In this document: piece by piece, positions 1-10,500 of the stretch
Position numbering within the stretch: the first letter of the stretch is position 1
Layout: each line of letters begins with the position of its first letter
Assembly: GCA_964371355.1 (NCBI GenBank)
Contig: CAYJMG010000014.1
Location: forward strand, 39,354 to 103,353
Source: JACRBR01 sp964371355
GTDB taxonomy: Bacteria; Chloroflexota; Dehalococcoidia; DSTF01; JACRBR01
Reading direction: 5' to 3'
DNA length: 64,000 bases
Made by a program: the position numbers and the translations under genes
The notes under the pieces: model-generated
Told to the model about the DNA's origin: nothing
The model's input: only the letters and a program-made list of their open reading frames with translations
The model's database searches: none

Positions 1-586
1 AGCTGGCGAGGCGGAGGGAGGGGGTGGACTCGCGGAGGATCTCGATGACCATGAGGAGCTGATCGCCGGCGTTGACGACGCGGTCGTTGTTGAGGGAGGC
101 GGCCTCGCACCCGTCCTTCGTGAGGCCCTTCGTGGGGTAGCCGTCCTGGTCGGCGTCGGTGTCGGCGCTGTTGGGGTTGGTGTTGTATCCGCAGACCTCG
201 GCGCGGTCGCTCAGGCGGTCGGCGTCGGCGTCGGTGGTGGGGCCGCAGGCGGCGGGCGCCGGCTTGCTGGCGGCGCTGGTGGGGTCGGCGCCGAGGGCAC
301 ACTCAGGTCCATCGAGGATGCGGTCGCCGTCGGTGTCGCGGACGAGGGGGTCTGAGGGGATGGTGGCGCAGGCGGCGCCGGAGGCTTCGTCGGCATCCGT
401 GAGACCGTCGTTGTCGTCATCGGGGTCGCAGGCGTCGCCGGCGACATCGGAGTTGGGCCAGGTGCGGTCGTCCTGAGATGCAGGCGGGGTCTGGTCGATG
501 AAGTTGCGGTCGGTGTTCTGCTGGGAGAAGTTGGCGTCCGCGGGGCAGTTGTCGGCGGCGTCGGGGATGAGGTCGGCGTCGGCGTC
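1..586 (-). repeat. Shared C-terminal TSP3/dockerin-like module, copy 1 (truncated)
   Basis: This segment encodes the acidic calcium-binding repeats and dockerin-like start that recur in the genes ending at 1585, 4009 and 10850. The DNA is strongly similar to those copies, and the copy is cut by the window edge. Confidence 0.85.
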
Positions 587-1588
587 GGGCAGGGCGTAGC
601 TGGTGAAGAACGACCAGATGAGGTCGGTGGCGACGATCTGGTGGGTGGTGTAGCCAAGGCTGGGGACGTCGAAGGAGCCCGACCAGGTGTGGCCGCCGCC
701 GTCGACGGCGTAGAGCCGCACCAGCGCGCCACCGGTGCAGGAGGCGTACTCGACGAGGCGGACCTCGGTGTCGATCTGGGTCTCGGTGCGGGCTCCGGCG
801 CAGGAGTTGTGAATCGCCCAGTCGGACAAGACATCCTCGGCGGGCGTATTGTCATCCTGTGGCAGCCGGTAATCGACGTTGCCGCCCAGGCCGCCGTTGA
901 AGGGGACGGTGGTATCGGCGGTGCCGTGGAAGGCGATGACGGGCACCACCGCGGCATCGGGGCAGGTCTCGCCAGGGTTGACGTTCGTCGCCATGGGCGG
1001 GTAGTAGGCGCCGGCGACAGGCGCGACGGCGGCAATGCGACTGGAGAGGCTGCAGGCGAGGCGCGTCGACATCATCCCGCCGTTCGAGATGCCGGTGGAG
1101 TACACGCGGCTCTGGTCGACGCAGAGCTTGTCATTGATGGCGTCGAGGATGGCGCCGGCATAGGCGACGTCGTCGGGCTCGGGCGGGCTGGCGAGCTGCC
1201 AGGCGTTGAAGTGGGCGAAGGGGATGCCGGCGACCTTGCCCTCGGGGTAGGCGACGACGAACCCCTCGGCGTCGGACTTCGCGGATAGGCCGGAGTAGAC
1301 CTCCTGCTCGAAGGCGTTCGAGCTGGCGCCGTGGAAGGCGAGGACGACGGGCACGGGATCGGCGCCCGCGTACGACGGCGGGACGTGGAGGCGGTACGAG
1401 CGCGAGCCGTCGAGCGTGGAGACAGTCTGGACGGTGGTGCCGGAGGCGAAGGGCTTCGCGGGGGCGCAGGTCTCGCCGACGGCGAGGGCAGGGGCGGGAC
1501 CGCGATTGTGTTGGGGCCAAACGAAGATGATCGCGGCTAGCGCGATCGTCAGCAGGAGTCCGGTACGGAGTGCTTGCCGTCGGATCAT
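1..1588 (-). CDS. Secreted PHB-depolymerase/feruloyl-esterase-type hydrolase with TSP3 and dockerin-like tail (3' end off window)
   Basis: The reading frame from ATG 1588 runs off the left edge, giving about 529 residues. An N-terminal hydrophobic stretch (residues about 8-24) looks like a signal peptide. The body matches the alpha/beta-hydrolase family of extracellular PHB depolymerases and feruloyl esterases (LpqC type): oxyanion motif FHGAS near residue 85, nucleophile Ser168 in GISNGG, acid Asp225 in HGTADTTVPF, and His300 in GGGHTW. From residue about 335 it carries acidic thrombospondin type-3 repeats, then the first half of a dockerin-like EF-hand pair, cut by the window edge. The ATG overlaps the stop codon of the upstream PQQ-propeller gene (ATGA), so the two are probably translationally coupled. 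The likely role is extracellular ester hydrolysis; the substrate is unknown. Confidence 0.85.
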   Translation of the reverse strand, partial: MIRRQALRTGLLLTIALAAIIFVWPQHNRGPAPALAVGETCAPAKPFASGTTVQTVSTLDGSRSYRLHVPPSYAGADPVPVVLAFHGASSNAFEQEVYSGLSAKSDAEGFVVAYPEGKVAGIPFAHFNAWQLASPPEPDDVAYAGAILDAINDKLCVDQSRVYSTGISNGGMMSTRLACSLSSRIAAVAPVAGAYYPPMATNVNPGETCPDAAVVPVIAFHGTADTTVPFNGGLGGNVDYRLPQDDNTPAEDVLSDWAIHNSCAGARTETQIDTEVRLVEYASCTGGALVRLYAVDGGGHTWSGSFDVPSLGYTTHQIVATDLIWSFFTSYALPDADADLIPDAADNCPADANFSQQNTDRNFIDQTPPASQDDRTWPNSDVAGDACDPDDDNDGLTDADEASGAACATIPSDPLVRDTDGDRILDGPECALGADPTSAASKPAPAACGPTTDADADRLSDRAEVCGYNTNPNSADTDADQDGYPTKGLTKDGCEAASLNNDRVVNAGDQLLMVIEILRESTPSLRLAS

Positions 1589-2250
1589 GGGCACTGTCCC
1601 GAGGGTGAGATGAACTGCGCGAGGAGGAGCTGGTCGCCGGCGTTGACCGCGCCGTCCTTGTTGATGTCGTAGCTCACGAGACGGAGCGACGGGCTCAGCT
1701 CGCGCAGGATCTCGATGACCATGAGAAGCTGATCGCCCGAGTTTACCACTCGGTCGCCGTTCAGGGACGCCGCCTCGCACCCGTCGTTCGCGCCGTCCAA
1801 CGCGAGGTCGCCGTCGGTGTCGGTGTTGCTATCACTGGTGTTGTATCCGCAGAACTCCGCCCACTCCTTCAGCCTGTCGCCGTCGGAGTCGACATTCGCG
1901 CCGCACATCGCCTGGGTGGGCTTGGTAGTGCTCGACGTCGGGTCGGTCTCCAGCGCGCATTCGGCGCCATCCAGCACGCGGTCGCCGTCCGAGTCGCGCA
2001 GCAGCGGGTCGGTGGCGGCAGCGGCGGATGCGCACGGCGGGCCACCGGTCTCGGCGGTGTCGGTGAGGCCGTCGTTGTCGTCGTCGGGATCGCAGGCGTC
2101 GCCGGCGGCGTCGGAGTTTGGCCACGTGCGGTCGTCCTGTGACGACGGCGGCGTCTGGTCGATGAAGTTGCCGTCGGTGTTCAGCTGGGCGGCGTTCGGA
2201 TCATTGGGGCAGTTGTCGCCCGCATCCGAGACGCCGTCGCCGTCGTTGTC
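1585..2250 (-). repeat. Shared C-terminal TSP3/dockerin-like module, copy 2
   Basis: This is a complete copy of about 221 codons. It ends in the tail FISPSGQCP shared exactly with the genes ending at 4009 and 10850. Confidence 0.85.
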
Positions 2251-3591
2251 AGGCGCGGCGACGAATGCGTAGACGCCGCCGACGATTGTCGCAACATAGA
2301 TCGTGCCGTCAAGTCCAACACTCGTGCCAACGCTGAAGACACATGTGTCGGGCAACGGCTCCCGATCGATTTCGGCGCCGGTGGCGCGGTCGAGGACAAC
2401 GAGATCGCACCTGTACTGCCCGGCATCAATCGTGACGTAGACCCTGTCGGCGCCGGTCTGGGTTGTCCCGCCCCGGTTGAGCATCTCGTCGTGACGCCAC
2501 GCAGTCACACCGCTTGCCCCGGTGTCGCGTATCGCAAGCAAGGGGCTCGATCCGCCTCCGGCGGGGACGATGAGCCCATCGGGCGAGAGGGAGGGGCTAC
2601 CGCCGGCCGCATAGCCGATCGGAATGGACCAGAGTTCGTCACCTGTTTCAGCATCGAGCGCGTGCAGGCTGCCCGCGTTGTCCGTGACGTACACTCGCGA
2701 TCCGTCGCCGGAGAGAACCGGACTGGACCCGCTTCCGCCCGGCAGCGCGGAGTTGGCCCAAAGAGGCGCGAGCGCCGGCTCCGGATCGTCGCTGTATGTC
2801 ATGGCCCGCACCGAAGCCTGGCTAGCCCCGGGCTCCCAAAATGTGAAGAAGAACCGGCCGGTGGCTGGATCCACGGCCGGCGTGTTGGCAACCGGACAGT
2901 CCTGCGTCCCTTGCTTGCACGCGTTCAGTCCGGTCGCAGGGTTCCATGTCGCTCCACTGATGAGTTCGAACGTTGGCAGGACAGGCGCGCCGGTGTCGCG
3001 ATCGAGCACCATGATGTTGCCGATGTGCGTGATGAAGATCAGGTGGCCTTGTGATGTGAACTGCGCGGAAAACGGCACGCCGGCGATTGGCGTCTCCCAG
3101 AGTTCTGTCCCGCTTCTCTCGAAGGCGTGCATGGCCGCGCCGTCGGCGAGGAATAGACGTCCGTCCTGGTCGAGCGAGGGTGCGGACGCAACCGCGAACG
3201 GGTCGAGGTCCTGGGCGCACCATCGAGTTTCTCCTGTCGCGGCGTCCAGGGCCTGAAGGTAGCAGCCGGTCACCGTGGATGACACGTAGACCTGGTCAGC
3301 GTCGACTGTGGGGCCGAGATTGATCGTCCAAGGAAGCGGTCCGATGTACACACTGCCCTGCAGCTTGCGCCCCCACAACAGCTCGACATCAGCAGGGCCA
3401 TCCACGCTGACATAGTTCGTGTTCGCGTGGTCCGCGTGCACCACCGACCATCCGTCGAGGTATGGAGCGACGGTCGACGGCACAGCGTCGGGATCAGACG
3501 CACGAGCGCTGAACACGCCAGAGCCAACCCACCACAGGGCGAGGAAGACGCCGAGGACCAACAATCTTGCTGGGTGGATTAGTCGAATCAT
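1585..3591 (-). CDS. Secreted PQQ-type beta-propeller protein with TSP3 and dockerin-like tail
   Basis: The 668-residue protein starts with a signal-peptide-like segment (residues about 8-30, then a SARAS-like cleavage region). Residues about 45-445 hold repeated propeller-type blades of the PQQ/BamB kind, with recurrent phrases such as VYVTDNAGSLHALDAETGDE and VVLDRATGAE. No catalytic quinoprotein residues could be recognised, so it may be a binding or structural propeller. Residues 448-668 form the shared tail: TSP3-type Asp-rich repeats, then two EF-hand-like dockerin segments (NGDRVVNSGD and NKDGAVNAGD) ending in GQCP. The stop codon overlaps the start of the downstream esterase by four bases. 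A near-consensus promoter lies 45-73 bases upstream. Confidence 0.85.
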   Translation of the reverse strand: MIRLIHPARLLVLGVFLALWWVGSGVFSARASDPDAVPSTVAPYLDGWSVVHADHANTNYVSVDGPADVELLWGRKLQGSVYIGPLPWTINLGPTVDADQVYVSSTVTGCYLQALDAATGETRWCAQDLDPFAVASAPSLDQDGRLFLADGAAMHAFERSGTELWETPIAGVPFSAQFTSQGHLIFITHIGNIMVLDRDTGAPVLPTFELISGATWNPATGLNACKQGTQDCPVANTPAVDPATGRFFFTFWEPGASQASVRAMTYSDDPEPALAPLWANSALPGGSGSSPVLSGDGSRVYVTDNAGSLHALDAETGDELWSIPIGYAAGGSPSLSPDGLIVPAGGGSSPLLAIRDTGASGVTAWRHDEMLNRGGTTQTGADRVYVTIDAGQYRCDLVVLDRATGAEIDREPLPDTCVFSVGTSVGLDGTIYVATIVGGVYAFVAAPDNDGDGVSDAGDNCPNDPNAAQLNTDGNFIDQTPPSSQDDRTWPNSDAAGDACDPDDDNDGLTDTAETGGPPCASAAAATDPLLRDSDGDRVLDGAECALETDPTSSTTKPTQAMCGANVDSDGDRLKEWAEFCGYNTSDSNTDTDGDLALDGANDGCEAASLNGDRVVNSGDQLLMVIEILRELSPSLRLVSYDINKDGAVNAGDQLLLAQFISPSGQCP

Positions 3592-3635
3592 TGCCCACCA
3601 CGTCTCTTTGTCCGACGGAAGCAGTTATGCGGGAT

Positions 3636-3664
3636 ATAATAGTATATTCTAACCGTCTAGTCAA
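3636..3664 (-). promoter_or_regulatory. Sigma70-type promoter for the PQQ-propeller/esterase operon
   Basis: On the minus strand TTGACT (3664-3659) is followed by a 17-base spacer and TATTAT (3641-3636). This is an AT-rich island in GC-rich DNA. It predicts transcription from about 3629 and a leader of about 38 bases before ATG 3591. Confidence 0.75.
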
Positions 3665-3972
3665 GAACTATGAGCTTGCCCTGCAACGTGGCTCGTGGCA
3701 AGGCTTGAAAAGCTCTCGATCTTTTCTAGTCGTGCCGTCAATATCGCTCCCGCGCGGCGAGCGGAGCGGCCCGCTGACCTCAGAGCAAGTGCGGATCGAT
3801 GAGGCACGTAGAGGATTCCCGGCCTCAGGGCGGGCGGCGCAGCGATCACGGGGCGGGCGTGCGGAGACGCCGCTCGGCGATACTGGCGGCCTCGGATTGA
3901 CGCTTCCGATGCAGGTGGCGCGAGCGGCGGTGAAGCCAGAGAGCGGTCATGAGGCGAACAAAGCTTGTGCGG

Positions 3973-4006
3973 CGCTGAGCACCTCGCCCTTTCGGGGTGC
4001 TCAGCG
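3973..4006 (-). terminator. Hairpin just downstream of the penicillin-acylase-like gene
   Basis: An inverted repeat with an 11-base perfect stem (CGCTGAGCACC/GGTGCTCAGCG) lies immediately after the stop codon at 4009. No U-run follows on the minus strand, so it may be a processing or weak termination hairpin rather than a classical intrinsic terminator. Coordinates may be off by one base. Confidence 0.45.
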
Positions 4007-4008
4007 GG

Positions 4009-4680
4009 TCATGGGCACTGGCCGGAGGGGGAGATGAACTGGGCGATGAGGAGCTGGTCGCCGGCGTTGACGGCGCCATCTTTGTTGATGTCGTAGCTCA
4101 CCAGGCGGAGTGAGGGGCTCGGCTCGCGCAGGATCTCGATGACCATGAGGAGCTGGTCGCCGGCGTTCACGACGCGGTCGTTGTTCAGCGACGCGGCTTC
4201 GCAGCCGTCCTTCGTGAGGCCGGCGGTGGGGAAGCCGTCCTGATCGGTGTCGGTATCGGTGCTCAGCGGGTTCATGGCGTAGCCGCAGTACTCGGCGCGG
4301 TTGCTCAGGCGATCGCCGTCGGCGTCGGTGGTGGCGCCGCACTGGGCGGCGGTGGGTTTGCTGGCAGCGCTGTTGGGGTTTGTGCCGAGGGCGCACTCGG
4401 GGCCATCGAGGACGCGGTCGCCGTCGGTATCGCGCAGGAGCGGGTCGGTGGGCGCCGACGCCGAGGCGCACGGCGGGCCACCGGTCTCGGCGGTGTCGGT
4501 GAGGCCGTCGTTGTCGTCGTCGGGGTCGCAGGCGTCACCGGCGGCATCGGAGTTGGGCCACGTGCGGTCGTCCTGCGATGAGGGCGGCGTCTGGTCTATG
4601 AAGTTTCGGTCTGTGTTGTCCTGCGACGGGTTCGGGGCCATGGGGCAGTTGTCGGAAGCGGTGAGGACGCCGTCGCAGTC
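4009..4680 (-). repeat. Shared C-terminal TSP3/dockerin-like module, copy 3
   Basis: This is a full copy. The terminal ~70 bases look identical at the DNA level to the copy ending at 10850, with only scattered differences further in. Confidence 0.85.
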
Positions 4681-7332
4681 GCTGTCGTCCGTGCAGGCGG
4701 TACCGATCTCAACGACCTGCTGGAAGGTCGGGCGGTTGATCCAGTGGAAGGGCGAGGCGGTGGCGATGCCGATGGCGGACGAGCGGACCTCGTCGCTGGC
4801 GACGGTGCGTTTCCAGTCGGCGACGGTGGCCGATGCGAACTCGGTCTGGAGGAGCGGGGCGGCGTCGGAGAGGGCGGTCCAGAGGACGGTGGCGCAGGCG
4901 GCGAGATTGCCGCTGCCGCAGTAGGTGCGGGAGAAGGGGTCGGTCACCGAGAGGCCGAGGACCTGACGGAGATCCTTCTGGACGTGGGAGTAGGTGCCGC
5001 CGCCGAAGGCCGAGCCGTTGTGTCCCTGGGGGGCGTCGTTGAGTGAGATGCCGAGGTTGCTGATGGCGTTGCCGGAGTCGGGGTCGAAGATGTCGTGCGA
5101 GAGCAGCGACCACCACTTGTCCATGATGGCGGGCGGCTGCGGGTCGTCGTACGCGCCGTCGTGATCGAGATCGCGGCGGTGGGCATCGGCGGCGGCCCAC
5201 GTGGCGAGGCGATCGCGCATGTCCTGCGTGCGGGCGTCGAGGCCGCCGGGGGCGGTGGGGCCCATGACGTCGAGCAGCAGGGGTAGCACCTCCTGGCCAC
5301 GGAGGTCGACGGTGCCGGCGTCCTCCATGGCGTCGACGAGATCGGCGCGGTCGATGGGGCCGGCGGTGATGGCAGCCTCGATGCGGGTGTTCAGCATCTG
5401 GACGCGCTGGACCGGGCCCTGGGAGTAGCCGCGGTCGTCGGCCATGAAGTCGGGGGCCTGCTTGTTGTTCCACGACGTGATGTAGCCCTGGGCGGGGTCG
5501 AGGACGTTGGGCTGGGAAGCGAGGGGGATGTAGCCGGTCCAGTCCCACGCGCCGGTGCCCCAGGCGGGCATGTAGGGGTCGACACCGGTCGCGCGCTGGG
5601 GGCACTTGCAGGAGTGCTGGTAGCCGATGTGTGCGCTATCGACGTAGAACCAGTTGAAGCTGTAGTCGATGCCGCCGCCCATGTTCGTTTGGAAGTCGCT
5701 GAAGCCGCTGGTCATCTTCGCGGGGTCGTTCACGCGGTAGAAGCCGAAGGCGGAGCCAAGCTCGGCTCCGTAGGTGGAGCGCTGGACGGCGATGGCGATG
5801 GGCGTGCCATCCTCGAGCGTGCCGCGCTCGGTGATGGGGCCGTAGTCGGGGGTGCGTTCGACGCGCCATGAGATCGCGGCCGTCGTCGCCTGTGTGTGCT
5901 GGTAGGTCTCGATGGGGACGCAGGTGCTGTTGTGCACGTAGCCCATCGAGTCGACGGTGGGCGCGCCGCCCAGGGGCTCGCAGAGTTCGAGCACCCATTG
6001 GTCGACGTTGTCGGCGCCGGACGACGTAGCGGACCAGGCGTAGTCCGTGCCGCGGCCGAGCTGTACGTACAGGTCGACGCCGGCAAAGGAGGCGCCGCGT
6101 GCGTCGATGCCGGGGCCGTGGACGTCCTTCTCGACGAGGAGTTGAGGCATGAAGTAGCCGGTCTGGGGGCCGAAGACGGCGATGGGGTGGCCGGAGACTG
6201 TGTTGGCGGCGGAGACGAGGAGCGCGTTGCTCATGTCGTGCGCGCGGAAGTCGCCGGCGAGGTCGACGAAGGCGAACGCGCCACCACCGCCGCTGTCGAT
6301 GACGGCGGTGAGTGTGGCGCAGTCGATGTCGGGGTGGGCGGCAGGGTCCACGGGCCCGAGGCCGGTCATGTAGGGGAAGGAGCCGGGGGCGGTGGTGACG
6401 GCCTCGCTGTCGTTGGCGAAGTGCATGTCGTCGAAGACCTGGCGGGCGGTGGTGGCGTTGCCGATGGCGGCGGTCATGTCCTTCAGGCCGCAGAAGTTCG
6501 AAACCTCGCCGCCGCCGCCGCGGCCGAAGATGGCGCCGACTTTGGATGCGATGGCGATCATGTCCTCGGCCACCCAGGGGTCGAGGGTAAGGCCGAGAAG
6601 TGTGTATTCGACGGGAAGCTTCGAGGAATCGGACAGAGCCTCGGTGATGTACTGGTTGACACCGTCGGTGTACGCGAGGGAGTCGTCGCCTATGGCCTGG
6701 CCTTCGGGGCCGGAGGCAATGAGCGCGGCGCGCTGGGCCGTGAGATCGGCCTCGGTGTACGGCGCAGCGGCGAGCTGCTCGCGGTCGAGCGCCTGGTTGT
6801 CGGGCGTGGGGCCGAGGAACTCGGACAGGCGGGCGCGGCCGAGGTGGCGGAGGACGTCCATCAGGAAGAGTCGGTCCTCGGCGGCGGTGTAGCCCTGGGC
6901 GAACATCGTGGCGTACCGAGTATCGCCGAACACATGGGCGACGCCGTAGGTGCGGTCGCGCACGACGGTGACGCCCGTGGTGGGGGAGTAGACGCGCTCG
7001 ATGTCGTTGTCGGGCACGCCGAAGGAGGCGTCCTTGTAGTACTGGGAGAGGTCGCTTTCAGCGAGGCCGGGGGCGTTGTAGACGAGGTCGGCGTACATGG
7101 CGAGCTGGTCGCGCATGTGGGGCTGGTAGGCGGCGGCGCCGAGGTTGAACTCCTGGAGGCTCTGGGTGCCGTCTTGCCCGGGCGGGAGGATGTTGAGGAA
7201 GCCGGCGGCGTCGCCGAAGTCCTGGTAGCGACCGGTGCCGGGCGGGAAGGCGGAAGCGGGGCGCGCGGCGCCGATCACGGCGACGTACGCGGCGACGAGC
7301 CCGAGCGCGGCCAGGAGGAGACAGCGTTTCAT
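4009..7332 (-). CDS. Secreted penicillin-acylase-family Ntn hydrolase with TSP3 and dockerin-like tail
   Basis: The 1107-residue precursor has a signal peptide (residues about 4-28, ending ARPASA). It resembles the penicillin acylase family: an alpha-chain region with VVRDRTYGVAHVFG and QGYTAAEDRLFLMDVLRHLG, a spacer, then the beta-chain start MSNALLVS, where Ser368 would be the autocatalytically exposed nucleophile followed by Asn369. A conserved beta-chain segment (GHPIAVFGPQTGYFMPQLL) follows. Family members cleave amides such as penicillins or acyl-homoserine lactones; the substrate here cannot be read. Residues about 885-1107 are the shared TSP3/dockerin-like tail ending GQCP. The start is preceded by GAGGA nine bases upstream, and a TATACT -10-like box lies near 7374-7379. 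Exported and extracellular or surface-bound action is inferred. Confidence 0.88.
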   Translation of the reverse strand: MKRCLLLAALGLVAAYVAVIGAARPASAFPPGTGRYQDFGDAAGFLNILPPGQDGTQSLQEFNLGAAAYQPHMRDQLAMYADLVYNAPGLAESDLSQYYKDASFGVPDNDIERVYSPTTGVTVVRDRTYGVAHVFGDTRYATMFAQGYTAAEDRLFLMDVLRHLGRARLSEFLGPTPDNQALDREQLAAAPYTEADLTAQRAALIASGPEGQAIGDDSLAYTDGVNQYITEALSDSSKLPVEYTLLGLTLDPWVAEDMIAIASKVGAIFGRGGGGEVSNFCGLKDMTAAIGNATTARQVFDDMHFANDSEAVTTAPGSFPYMTGLGPVDPAAHPDIDCATLTAVIDSGGGGAFAFVDLAGDFRAHDMSNALLVSAANTVSGHPIAVFGPQTGYFMPQLLVEKDVHGPGIDARGASFAGVDLYVQLGRGTDYAWSATSSGADNVDQWVLELCEPLGGAPTVDSMGYVHNSTCVPIETYQHTQATTAAISWRVERTPDYGPITERGTLEDGTPIAIAVQRSTYGAELGSAFGFYRVNDPAKMTSGFSDFQTNMGGGIDYSFNWFYVDSAHIGYQHSCKCPQRATGVDPYMPAWGTGAWDWTGYIPLASQPNVLDPAQGYITSWNNKQAPDFMADDRGYSQGPVQRVQMLNTRIEAAITAGPIDRADLVDAMEDAGTVDLRGQEVLPLLLDVMGPTAPGGLDARTQDMRDRLATWAAADAHRRDLDHDGAYDDPQPPAIMDKWWSLLSHDIFDPDSGNAISNLGISLNDAPQGHNGSAFGGGTYSHVQKDLRQVLGLSVTDPFSRTYCGSGNLAACATVLWTALSDAAPLLQTEFASATVADWKRTVASDEVRSSAIGIATASPFHWINRPTFQQVVEIGTACTDDSDCDGVLTASDNCPMAPNPSQDNTDRNFIDQTPPSSQDDRTWPNSDAAGDACDPDDDNDGLTDTAETGGPPCASASAPTDPLLRDTDGDRVLDGPECALGTNPNSAASKPTAAQCGATTDADGDRLSNRAEYCGYAMNPLSTDTDTDQDGFPTAGLTKDGCEAASLNNDRVVNAGDQLLMVIEILREPSPSLRLVSYDINKDGAVNAGDQLLIAQFISPSGQCP

Positions 7333-7462
7333 ACGCGAGAGTCCTCGATGCGGGGGCGGGGAACGTTGCGGCGAGTATACCCGGTCGCCGGAAGCCTGCG
7401 CCTCCGCGGCCTGTCGGGCCGAGCGCGCTGGCGCAGGCGGCTGGGGTGGCGGTTCAACCGCC

Positions 7463-7493
7463 GATGGGCGCAGCAGGCAGCGCCCCTACATAG
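7463..7493. repeat. Dispersed palindromic repeat (CGCAGCAGGCAGCGCCCCTAC type)
   Basis: This intergenic imperfect palindrome resembles sequences at about 39703-39730 and 50857-50905. It lies between the permease stop and the acylase start. Confidence 0.5.
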
Positions 7494-7519
7494 TCGTGAA
7501 ACGTCACCGGTCAGCGGGC

Positions 7520-10500
7520 TCACTCGTAGCGCATCGTCTCCGCGACGGGGACGCTGGCGGCGCGGGCGGCGGGGATGACGGTCATGACGACGGCGGCGAC
7601 GACGCAGAAGACGGCGGCGATGCCGATCTGCAACCACTCGATGTAGAAGGTGGTGGGCTGGAAGCCGAAGTCGAAGGCGTCGCCGAAGAGGAGCCGCTGG
7701 GTGAGGGCGAGGCCAAGGACGATGCCGCTGGCAACGCCGAGGAGCGACAACAGTGACGACTCGAGGACGAAGCTGAGAGCGACCTGGGTGCGCGTGTAAC
7801 CGATGGCCCGCATGACGCCGATCTGCTGGCGGCGCTCGACGACGGCGCGGAAGGCGATGACGCCGACGGCGGCGATGCCGACGAGGAGTCCGAGGCCCAT
7901 GAAGCCCTGGATGAGCCAGAGGAACCCCTCCTGCACCTGCTGTGCCTCGTCGATGAGTTCGCGCAGCGAGTCGGCCTGCACACCCTGGGCGAGGAGGCCG
8001 CGCTCGATGTTGCGGGCCTGCTGCCGGTCGTCGGAGCCGGGCACGAGTCGCACGAAGCGGATCGTCGACTCGGGTGCGCCGTAGACCTCTTCGATCACGT
8101 CCGTGCGGACGAAGACGCCCATGAACACCTGGCTGGGCGCGGTGGCCATGATGCCGATGACCTTCACGCTGCGGGTGGCGTCGGTGGCGGCGTTGTGGAC
8201 CTGGACCTCGATGGGCTCGAAGCCCGCGTCGCCGGTGCTGATGCCCTCGAACACCAGAGGCGAGGCGCCGACGCCGGTGAAGTCCGTGGGGAGGACGTTG
8301 CCATCGATCACGGCGAGGCCGGGGTCGGCGGAGAGCGCGCTCCACACGTCGCGGTCGGTCGCGTAGCCGGCGGCGCGGAGCTGGAGCTTCACGTCGTTGT
8401 TGGCGACGAACTCGTCCGTGGCGCCATAGACGGGGTAGGTGTTGTACTCCTGCGGGACGGTGGCGCCGGGGAGGACCTCGCGGACCTGGGAGACGGCGCG
8501 GTTGGCGGAGGTGACGCCGTCGACGCCGGCGATGACGCTGGTATCGAAGCCGGCGCCGTCGAGTGCAAGCGGCAGGTCGTCGATCGGGTTGCCGGGGTTC
8601 TCGGTGACGACGATGTCGTAGCCGCCGCGGGCGTCGTCGTTGAGGAAGAGGTGGTTGAAGTTGGACTGGATGGTGGACATGACGACGAGTGAGAACACGA
8701 CGATGGCGATCATGGCGATGGTCATGCCGGTGCGGAAGCGGTTGGCGCTGGGGTAGGCCACAGCGGTGACGATGGGCGGGAGCAGCCAGCCGTACACGGC
8801 GCCGGGGAGCGCGAAAAGGGCGAGGAAGAGTTCGAGGTTGTAGAGCAGGACGATGGTCGAGGCGCCGATCATGCCGAGACCGCTGAGGAGGAACATCTCC
8901 CAGCCGCCGTTGAGTTGGGGCTCGAAGGGGACGTCCTGGCCGGCGCTGGCGAGCCAATAGGCGAGGACGAGGGCGCCGGCCGACGTGAATACGGCGCGGC
9001 GGGGGACGCCGAGACGGCGGGCGACGGAGGCGACGGCGACGATGGTGAGCATCACGCCGATGGCGTAGGGCCCGCCGGCCTTGGTCATGGCGCCGAGGGT
9101 GATGAGCGACGGACCGCCCGCTGCAGCGAGGGCGATCCAGATGATGCCGGACCCGCCGCGGCGGGCAGGGGGTTCGGGGATATCGCGGATGGCGCTGACG
9201 ATGTTCAGCTTGCTGACACGCCAGGCGGAGAAGGTGACGGTGGCGAAGGTGAGGACGACGCCGAGGGCGTAGGAGACGACGAGGCTGCGCAGGGTAACGT
9301 TGAAGGTGATGACGATGTCGAACTGCGCGAGCAGCATCATCATGACCTTCACCATGCCGATGGAGACGAGCACGCCGAGCGCGCAGCCGACGAAGGCGGC
9401 GCCGACGTTGTAGGCCATGCCTTCGGACGCGAACATCTCGATGAGCTGGTTGCGCTTCGAGCCGAGGGCGCGGCTGATGCCCATCTCGGGCTTGCGCTCG
9501 GCAGCGAGCATGACGAAGACGAGGAAGACGAGGAGCATGCCGGCGGCGATGGAGAACGAGCCCATGAGCAGAAAGATGAAGGTGAACTGGCTGGAGGCGA
9601 GTTCTGCGGCGTCGATCTGGTTCTGCTTGGTGGGGCTGGCCTCCCACGGCGTACCTTCGAGCACCGTCTCGATGCGTGGCATCACCTGATCGGTGCCACG
9701 CAGGCCCTCGCGGACACCTCCGTCGTTCGAGACGACGATGGCGTCGACCTGGGCGGCGCGGCCGAAGACACGCTGGGCATCGGCGAGGGGCAGGACGAAG
9801 CCTTCGGGGATGAGGTCGGCGGCGCCGGTGAGGAGGCGGTCCTTCACGACGGCGCGCACACGCAGCTCGTGGGGCTGGCCGCCGGACAGGAGCGTGACGG
9901 TATCACCGGGCGCGAGATCGAGGGCATCGGCCGCGGACTCGTTGGCGAAGACTTCGCCCTCTTGCAGGCTGGCGAGGTCGAGGACTTCGCCGTCGACGGA
10001 CTCAACATCGGGGAAGCCGGACGTGGCGGCGGGGTCGACGCCGACGAGGACGGTGTAGGGCTCGCTGAGGCCGGCCTTGCGGTGGGTGGCGGGGACGGGC
10101 CCGCGCATGATGGCGGCGGCGCCATCGACGCCGGGGAGGGCGGCGATGGACTCGACGAGGCCGGCAGCCTCGTCCTGGGGGATGGGGCGCGGCGAGATGA
10201 TGGACGAGAGACCGACGACGAAGGGGTCTTCGGACTCGGTGAAGGCCTGGACGGTCTCGTCGACGCTGTGGAGGTGGTCGTAGGCGACCTTCGAGACGCT
10301 GTAGTGGAAGGTGTCGCCCATGGCGAAGGCGGAGGTGATGATGAGGGTGCTGAGCATGAGGCCGATGACGATGAGGATGGTCTGGGAGCGGCGGCGCGGG
10401 ATGTTGCGAAGGCCCATCATGAAGAGAAGGCGGTGGCGCAGGGCGACGAGGGTGATGCTGCCAAGGGCGACGCCGAGCAGGACGAGGAGGACCGTCATGA

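Larger units (their letters stand above)
3592..4008. other. Intergenic region of 417 bases without a gene
   Basis: It holds the promoter at 3636-3664 and a strong hairpin at about 3973-4006. No convincing coding frame or other recognised element lies between them. Confidence 0.6.

Noticed and set aside
5896..7578. 560-residue open frame antisense to the penicillin-acylase-like gene
   Set aside because: Gly/Val/Ala/Asp-rich composition typical of the antisense frame in high-GC DNA, no domain, and complete overlap with a clear gene.
7329..9647. 772-residue Arg/His/Pro-rich frame overlapping the permease
   Set aside because: Arg/Pro/His composition of an out-of-frame reading of GC-rich DNA, no recognisable domain.
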